Assembly: GCA_963757115.1 (NCBI GenBank)
Contig: CAVWQV010000015.1
Location: 62,001 to 126,000, forward strand
Origin: CAVWQV01 sp963757115
GTDB taxonomy: Bacteria > Pseudomonadota > Alphaproteobacteria > Acetobacterales > Acetobacteraceae
Reading direction: 5' to 3'
Length of the DNA: 64,000 nt
Both the position numbers and the translations under genes were made by a program. Each line of letters begins with the position of its first letter. Position 1 is the stretch's first letter. A model generated the notes under the pieces. The model did not search any database, was not told the origin of the DNA, and worked only from the letters and a program-made list of their open reading frames with translations. Positions 58,450-64,000 of the stretch are shown in pieces.

Positions 58450-58465
58450 TGTGACATAGCTCACA
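58450..58465. promoter_or_regulatory. CRP/FNR-like site TGTGA-N6-TCACA
   Basis: TGTGACATAGCTCACA matches the CRP consensus half-sites exactly and is flanked by G/C to make an 18-bp dyad (GTGTGA...TCACAC). It is centred about 62 bp before the ATG of the 58520 gene. A -10-like TCTAGA at 58486-58491 would put the site near -40, typical of class II activation (inference). Confidence 0.6.
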
Positions 58466-58519
58466 CCCTGCCGCCTGGCCAAGGGTCTAGAACAAAGCCA
58501 AATCAGGGGAACGCCCACA

Positions 58520-59437
58520 ATGAATAAAAGCTTTCTCGGCTATGGCTATGGCTGGCTGTCTGATCCCAACATGTGGACCCCATGGGGAGCGCCGCAACCG
58601 GGCGATCAGTTGAACGTCTCGCACGGCATTCCATTTGTTGGCGACAGCTCGTTCGGCTCACCTTCAGCCCACACCACTATCAACGTCGCCAGCGCCACGA
58701 GTGACCAGGCCATTCTACTTACGTGGAATGAAACATTTCAGAATACATCAATTAGCAATTTCACCTTCGCCGATCCGCACTCAGGGCAAGTTGTTATCGC
58801 AGATCGTGTAACATTGGATGCTCAGAGCAGCATCAATGCCGTAAGTCAGTTGCCAGTCGGCAACGCAATGACCGTTTGGCTGTACAACAACTCTCAACTT
58901 GTTAATCAAGGAAGGCTGACCGCCGGGCCACGGACGACGCTGGATGTTGAGGGCGGCACTGGGGCGGTGCTTGCAAATAACGGCAACATCACCGCCAACG
59001 GAGGAACGATTCTTGTTAATGCCGACCTTGCAGGGTCGGGGAATATTTGGTCCACTTCCAGCGCTCAAATCGGCGGAACGATCGAATTGGGCAAATCAGT
59101 AGGCGCGGGAGAGACGATCCACGTTGGACAAGGAAATGTCCAGCTCGATGATCCAGCGCAGTTCCTGGGTTACGTCGATATGCCAGCTTCGGCTGGTAAC
59201 GTGCGGATGGAAGGGCTGGCAGCCTCAAGTTGGAAGGCGATCCCTAACAGTTCGCTCGTTGAGCTGTTGAACTCCTCAGGAACTCCCATCGACATAGTGA
59301 ACATCATTCCTCAAAGCCACGCACAACTAACGATGACTTCGTTTACCGATAACCATGGCGTTGGAACGATGCTGCAAAACATGTATCTGGCTTCTGGAGC
59401 GCCGGCCACACAAGGCATCGTGCTGGGCCACGCTTAG
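58520..59437 (+). CDS. beta-strand-rich hypothetical protein, 305 aa
   Basis: Not recognised as a named family. The start has AGGGGA nine bases upstream. Many Asn/Thr/Ser/Gly residues and short alternating-hydrophobic strands such as LANNGNITANGGTILVNADL and AGSGNIWSTSSAQIGGTIEL suggest a beta-helix like adhesins or autotransporter passengers. There is no signal peptide and no membrane anchor, so any export would be by type I secretion or another leaderless route. GC is visibly lower (some lines about 45%) than the surrounding 65% or so, and transposase remnants lie on both sides: probably acquired. Confidence 0.7.
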   Translation: MNKSFLGYGYGWLSDPNMWTPWGAPQPGDQLNVSHGIPFVGDSSFGSPSAHTTINVASATSDQAILLTWNETFQNTSISNFTFADPHSGQVVIADRVTLDAQSSINAVSQLPVGNAMTVWLYNNSQLVNQGRLTAGPRTTLDVEGGTGAVLANNGNITANGGTILVNADLAGSGNIWSTSSAQIGGTIELGKSVGAGETIHVGQGNVQLDDPAQFLGYVDMPASAGNVRMEGLAASSWKAIPNSSLVELLNSSGTPIDIVNIIPQSHAQLTMTSFTDNHGVGTMLQNMYLASGAPATQGIVLGHA

Positions 59438-59548
59438 TGTCAGTCCGGGATCAAATTGAGTTGGCGAGAGTTGGTTATGATGAGCGCCTTGCGCGGCTCG
59501 GAACGGCTGTGAGGCTATCTTCGGCAGCTCTTGGAGAGGTGCCGCGCG

Positions 59549-60045
59549 TGGACGAATAAGCATAGCGCCCGCTATGACCGCAGCGCGTTGCGCTACCCGA
59601 GCGACATGACGGATGCGGAGTGGTTGCTGGTTGGGCCGCTGATCCCGCGGGCCAAGCGGGGCGGCAACAAGCGGACGGTGGATGAGCGGGGTATCGTCAA
59701 TCGGAGTGATGGATGTCCTCAGCACGGGCTGCCAGTGGGCTGCGCTGCCGAAGGACCTGCCGCCGAAGAGCACGGTGAACGACTACTTCCGGGGGTGGGA
59801 CGACGACGGCACACTCGATCGCATCCATTCGCGCCCTGTATGTGCATTGCCGTGAACAGGCTGGACACGAAGCGACCCCGACGGCTGCGATCATCGACGC
59901 CAGAGCGTCAGAAGCGCGGAAAAAGGGGGCGCTCGATCGATCCGCCGGGCTACGCTGCCGCCAATAAGATGAAGGGCGCGAAACGGCATGTCCTGGTCGA
60001 TACGCAGGGCTTGCTGATGCAGGCGATCGTCCACGCTGCGGCCGA
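59549..60045 (+). mobile_element. IS5 family transposase remnant
   Basis: Reads TNKHSARYDRSALRYPSDMT and DAEWLLVGPLIPRAKRGGNK, then in other frames MDVLSTGCQWAALPKDLPPK, STVNDYFRGWDDDGTLDRIH and ALYVHCREQAGHEATPTAAI, ending IDPPGYAAANKMKGAKRHVL and VDTQGLLMQAIVHAA. Several frame breaks and loss of the C-terminal DDE part after 60045 show it is inactive. No clear inverted repeats seen. Bases 60046-60300 hold nothing I recognise. Confidence 0.8.
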
Positions 60046-60300
60046 TCGAGAACACAGTTCCTGTACTCTCTGAGGTCGGTTAACACTCAAAACGATTTGG
60101 CTTCTTAGCTTTTGTCCTCGAGCCGCTGCATCAGCCGCCAAGTTGCACGTCCTCGCCCTCGGGCGCGACAAACCTGCACGGCGGCGCTTGGGTTCGCGTT
60201 GGTTCCCCTTGTGAAGGCGCCATAACGCAGTTCCCGAACTCGTGGCATGCTGGCTCCTGATGAGGCGCGGCATTGGTCGTCGCCGGGGGGGAGGACAGGA

Positions 60301-61855
60301 ATGGGCATCGAGGCTGAAACCCGGTCGGGCCGCATCCGGGGCTCGCTAGCGCGGTGGAGTCGCGTCGTTCAAGGCCGTGCCGTATGGCGCGTCGACAGCG
60401 GGTGACAATCGGTTCAAGCCGCCGCGACCGCCCGCTCCCTGGGGCGGCGTGCGCGAAGCATTCGACTACGCCGGGCAGGCCCCGCAATCGCGGACGGGTT
60501 TTGAGCGCCGCGCGGAGCTGATGCATTTTGCGAGCCCGCCCGACACGACGCCGGAAACCGAGGATTGCCTGACGTTGAACCTTTGGACGCCGGCGTTGCG
60601 CGATGGCGGGCGGCGGCCGGTGATGGTGTGGTTCCACGGCGGCGCGTTCTCGTTTGGCTCGGCCAATAGCGCGCGGCTCGACGGCACGCGGCTAGCGAGC
60701 CGGCACGACGTCGTGGTCGTCACCGTCAATCAGCGGCTCAACATCTTCGGCTTCCTCGACCTTTCGGATGTCGGCGGCTCCGAATGGGCGGCATCGGGCA
60801 ACGCCGGCACGCTCGACATGCTCGCTGCACTCGAATGGGTGCGCGACAACATCGAGAGCTTCGGCGGCGACCCCGGCAACGTCACGATATTTGGCGAGTC
60901 GGGCGGCGGCGCGAAGGTGAGCACTCTGATGGCGATGCCGGCCGCGCGGGGCCTGTTCCATCGTGCGATCGTGCAAAGTGGCGCGGCCATTCGACTGCGG
61001 ACCCGCGACCGCGCATTGCGGCTGACGGAGCTTGTCCTCCGCGAACTCGGACTGGAACGCGGAAGCTTTCGTGAACTGCAAAGCGTGCCGGCCGCACGAT
61101 TGCGGGCCGCAATCGCCCCTGCCGAACAGGCGCTCGGGCCGTCGCCGTTCCCCTTGCTCGACCGCTATCCGTTCGGCCCGGTCGTGGACGGCGGTGTCGT
61201 GCCGCGCCAGCCGTTCGATCCTGACGCGCCCGAGATTTCGGCCGACATCCCGCTTCTGGTGGGTGACACGAAAGATGAGGCTTCGTTGTTCCTCGCACAG
61301 GACGACCGCGTCTGGAACGGCAGCTTGACCGCGGACGAGTTCCGTGCGGCCGTGGCCAAGGTGGCCGGCGACGAGACCGACCGCGCGGTCGAAATCTACG
61401 AGCGCTTGCTGCCTGACGCGAGCCCGGCCGAGCGGCTCATCGCGGCGTTGACCGACGCCAACTTCCGCATCCGCTCACTGTTGATGGCGGATCGACGGTC
61501 GCGGCAGGCTGGCGCGTCTACCTGGATGTATTCCTTTGCGTTTGAAACCAAATCCTTCGAGGGCCGGCTCAAATCGCCTCACGCCTTCGACGTCCCGTTC
61601 ACCTTCGACACGATCGATACGCTGCCGGCGATCGACCGCACCGAGGCGGCGGCGGCAGTCGGGGCGGCGATGTCGGGCTGCTGGGCGGCGTTCGCGCGGA
61701 CCGGCATCCCGCAGCACGCGACACTTCCGCCGTGGCCCGCCTACTCGCTCGACCGGCGGGCGACCCTCGTGCTCGACGCCGAATGCAGCATTGCCGATGA
61801 CCCTGGGGCCGAGACGCGCGCGCTGTGGCAGCGGGTCGCGGGCGCGCAAGCATGA
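60301..61855 (+). CDS. carboxylesterase family protein (type B; one frameshift near the start)
   Basis: Serine esterase of about 517 aa. N-terminal MGIEAETRSGRIRG is followed, after deleting one base near 60357, by GVASFKAVPYGASTAGDNRF. Oxyanion loop FHGGAFSFGS, nucleophile GESGGGAKVST, His region SPHAFDVPFTFDTID. It has a strong GGAGGACAGGA ribosome-binding site just before the ATG. No signal peptide. A truncated copy of its first 110 bp lies at 57608-57721. Confidence 0.87.
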
Positions 61856-61865
61856 ACGAGTGTGC

Positions 61866-62177
61866 ATGAGCGGGGCGCGTGTCACGCTCATCCTGCGGAC
61901 GCACCGGCCGGGCGACATCGGTTGGGTTATCTCCCGGCATCGCGCGCTTTACGCGCGGGATGCGACCCGAGGTTCGAGGCGTTTGTCGCCCGCGTTGCGG
62001 CCGATTTCCTCGAACGGCATGATCCGGCGCGGGAACGCTGCTGGATCGCGGAAGCGGACGGCGCGCCGGTCGGCTCCGTTACCCTTGTGCGCGAACGGAT
62101 GAAGTAAGCAGCTCCGGCTGTTGATCGTGGAGCCGGAGGCCCGTAGCCTCGGCGCGGGCAAGGTGCTGGTTGACGCC
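61866..62177 (+). pseudogene. GNAT acetyltransferase fragment running into the asparaginase gene
   Basis: From ATG 61866: LILRTHRPGDIGWVISRHRA then, in shifted frames, RFEAFVARVAADFLERHDPA, RERCWIAEADGAPVGSVTLV and LRLLIVEPEARSLGAGKVLV (acetyl-CoA-binding loop). About half the domain is missing: the reading goes directly, in the same frame, into the asparaginase start at 62178. Looks like a deletion junction. The related full-length proteins combine a MarR part and this GNAT part. Confidence 0.7.
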
Positions 62178-63176
62178 ATGACGAAACCGAAGGTCGCGTT
62201 CATCGGCACCGGGGGCACGATCTCCTCGCTCGGCGAGAGCGCGCTCGACCTGCAGGAATACGCCGCTTCCGGCAGCATGATGCATGCCCAGGAGATCCTC
62301 GCCCGGTTCCCCGAGACGGGCCTGGTCGCAGACGTGGTGCCGGTGCGGTATCGCAACGTCCCCAGCCCGGCGATCGGCTTCGCCGAATGGCGCGAGCTTG
62401 TGTTGCTGTGCGACGCGCTCGTGAAGGAGCATCCCGACCTCGCCGGCATCGTGATCGGCCACGGCACCGCGACCCTGGAGGAAACCGCCTACTTTCTCAG
62501 CCTCACATTGAAGGTTTCGGTTCCGGTGGTGGTCGTCGGCGCGCAGCGGCCCGCGAGCGCGCTTTCGACCGATGCCGGGCTCAACCTCGTCAATGCGATC
62601 CGCGTCGCGGCCAGCCCGGAGTCGCGCGGGATGGGCGTGCTGGTGCTGCTCAACGACGAGATCCAGGCCGCGCGCGACGTGACCAAGACATCGACCTTGC
62701 GGCTGCAAACCTTTCGCACGGCCGATTTCGGCGTGCTCGGCCACGCCGACGGCGACGCCGTGGCGTATTATCGCCGCCCGGTGCGCCGCGCGGCACCCAA
62801 CACGGAGTTCAACGTCCAAGCGCTTCAAGAGCTGCCGCGCGTTGACGTCGCTTACGCCTACGCCGGGGCCGACGCGGTCGCGGTCGAGGCGTTCGTGGCC
62901 GCCGGCGCGCGCGGGATCGTTTCGGCAGGGTTCGCGCCGGGCTTTGTCCCTCCCGGGCAGATGACGGCTCTGTCGGAGGCGGCAAAGGCGGGCGTGATCG
63001 TGGTGCAATCAACGCGGGCGGGCAGCGGCCGGACGTTCCGCACCAGCCGAATGCGTGAGGCCGGCTTCCTGATCGCCGACAACCTCACGCCGCAGAAGGC
63101 GCGCATCCTGCTTGCGCTCGCTTTGTCGGTAACGGACGACCCGGCCGAGATCGAGCGCATGTTCCGCACCTACTGA
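62178..63176 (+). CDS. asparaginase family protein with altered active site
   Basis: 332 aa. First motif FIGTGGTISSLGESALDL with the nucleophile Thr; Lys in ARDVTKTSTL; second motif reads IGHGTATLEETAYFL, where enzymes of known activity have HGTDTxEE. The catalytic Asp is therefore Ala. The substrate-binding Gly-Ser-x-Asp region is also not visible. The fold is otherwise complete. Followed 15 bp later by a LivH-type permease, so an operon with an amino-acid or amide transporter is likely. ATG 62178 gives the standard start. Confidence 0.82.
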   Translation: MTKPKVAFIGTGGTISSLGESALDLQEYAASGSMMHAQEILARFPETGLVADVVPVRYRNVPSPAIGFAEWRELVLLCDALVKEHPDLAGIVIGHGTATLEETAYFLSLTLKVSVPVVVVGAQRPASALSTDAGLNLVNAIRVAASPESRGMGVLVLLNDEIQAARDVTKTSTLRLQTFRTADFGVLGHADGDAVAYYRRPVRRAAPNTEFNVQALQELPRVDVAYAYAGADAVAVEAFVAAGARGIVSAGFAPGFVPPGQMTALSEAAKAGVIVVQSTRAGSGRTFRTSRMREAGFLIADNLTPQKARILLALALSVTDDPAEIERMFRTY

Positions 63177-63191
63177 ACGGCCGGCGGCGCA

Positions 63192-64000
63192 ATGGACGCT
63201 TCCATCCTGCTCATCCTGGTGCAGGACGGGGTCGTCAACGGCGCAATCTACGCACTGCTCGCCTTGTCGCTCGTGCTCGTGTTCACCGTCACCCGCGTCG
63301 TGTTCATCCCGCAGGGCGAGCTGGTCGCCTTCGGCGCGCTGAGTTACGCGAGCCTCGACGCCGGCCGCGTGCCCGGCAGCGCGTTTCTGTTGTGCGGCCT
63401 CGGCGCGCTCGCGTGCGTGCTGAGCTTGGTGCAAAGCTGGCGATTACTGGACCGCGCGCGCTTGATTCGGATCGTCCTCGGCACGATCGCGCTGCCATTG
63501 GCGGTTCTCGCGCTCACCGCATGGGCAGCTCCCCGTCACGACGGTGCGCTCGCCGAGGCCCTGCTTTCCTTGCTGGTGGTGGCGCCGATGGGTCCGCTGC
63601 TTTACCGGATTGCTTTTCAGCCGCTTGGCGAGGGCTCCGTACCTGGTGTTGCTGATCGCAGCTGTCGGCGTGCACCTCTCGATGGTCGGCCTCGGGCTCG
63701 TGTTCTTCGGCCCCGAGGGTTTCCGGGGCAATGCCTTCTCGGAGGGCGAGCTTGCCGTGGGAGGGTTGCTGGTTCCCGCCCAGGCGATCTGGATCATCGG
63801 GGCTACCGCCGTGCTGATGCTGGCGCTCGCGTTGTTCTTCGGGCGGACCTTGCACGGCAAGGCGCTCCGGGCAACGGCAATCAACCGGCGCGGCGCCCGG
63901 CTGGTCGGCATCGGGGCGGCCCAGTCGGGCCAGATCGCCTTCGGGCTGGCCGGGTTCGTCGGCGCGTTGTCTGGCGTGCTCATGGCTCCGCTGACTACTG
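63192..64000 (+). CDS. branched-chain amino acid ABC transporter permease, LivH type (partial, frameshifted)
   Basis: Runs off the right edge. N-terminus MDASILLILVQDGVVNGAIY then ALLALSLVLVFTVTRVVFIP, typical of LivH. Near 63637 the frame shifts: deleting one base gives QPLGEAPYLVLLIAAVGVHL and GLGLVFFGPEGFRGNAFSEG. The later part has AINRRGARLVGIGAAQSGQI, the EAA-like loop that contacts the ATPase. The other components should lie beyond the edge. Confidence 0.85.
   Translation, partial: MDASILLILVQDGVVNGAIYALLALSLVLVFTVTRVVFIPQGELVAFGALSYASLDAGRVPGSAFLLCGLGALACVLSLVQSWRLLDRARLIRIVLGTIALPLAVLALTAWAAPRHDGALAEALLSLLVVAPMGPLLYRIAFQPLGEGSVPGVADRSCRRAPLDGRPRARVLRPRGFPGQCLLGGRACRGRVAGSRPGDLDHRGYRRADAGARVVLRADLARQGAPGNGNQPARRPAGRHRGGPVGPDRLRAGRVRRRVVWRAHGSADY

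Overview
The window is GC-rich DNA of an alphaproteobacterium, most likely Rhodospirillales-like. This is inferred from gene families and gene order: ChvI/ChvG next to ATP-dependent PEP carboxykinase, purM-purN / AI-2E permease / hdaA / ppk-ppx-rnd, and dnaB-alr-mlaE-mlaF-radA-cvpA-purF-SDR. I saw no rRNA or tRNA genes and no CRISPR array.

Layout. 0-4.4 kb (minus): LigD end-joining ligase and a Wzm/Wzt-type polysaccharide exporter. 4.6-8.7 kb: SPOR-domain lytic transglycosylase lipoprotein, ADP-forming acyl-CoA synthetase, and a MarR regulator with a perfect 18-bp palindromic operator. 8.8-13.4 kb (minus): M17 aminopeptidase, PaiB-like protein, pckA, HugZ-like protein. 13.5-17.2 kb (plus): chvI-chvG and an AI-2E-type permease. 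17.2-21.2 kb (minus): a three-subunit molybdenum hydroxylase with a MoaD/ThiS-like protein. 21.3-22.9 kb: psd-pssA (phosphatidylethanolamine synthesis). 23-27 kb: cytochrome b561-like protein, LOG protein, LysR, DUF427, SDR and a 53-codon oxidase-subunit-like peptide. 27-31.3 kb: purN/purM, CDP-alcohol transferase, AI-2E permease, hdaA. 31.4-37.0 kb: an accessory insert (MFS with LysR; LysR with SDR and haloperoxidase) that separates hdaA from ppk. 37.2-42.1 kb: ppk-ppx and convergent rnd. 42.3-48.6 kb: two transglutaminase-like proteins, DUF4345, pirin, a Lys/Arg-rich small protein, an M20 amidohydrolase and an acyl-CoA dehydrogenase. 48.7-57.6 kb: the dnaB-to-purF block. 57.6-60.3 kb: an island of lower GC with transposase remnants, a beta-rich 305-residue protein behind a CRP-like site, and a truncated copy of the start of the esterase that follows. 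60.3-64.0 kb: carboxylesterase, GNAT fragment, asparaginase-like protein and the start of a LivH-type permease.

Many genes are split between frames, including core ones (purM, hdaA, ppk, rnd). In nearly every case I worked through, deleting one base restores the family sequence. These are therefore most likely single-base insertion errors in the assembly, and such genes are reported here as whole loci with the break noted. The 57.6-60.3 kb remnants look truly decayed.

Most distinctive observations: two LysR genes about 9.6 kb apart share the same operator layout and each faces an SDR; the beta-rich island gene has an exact TGTGA-N6-TCACA site upstream; the esterase start is duplicated on both sides of that island; and the asparaginase-like enzyme has Ala where the canonical catalytic Asp should be.
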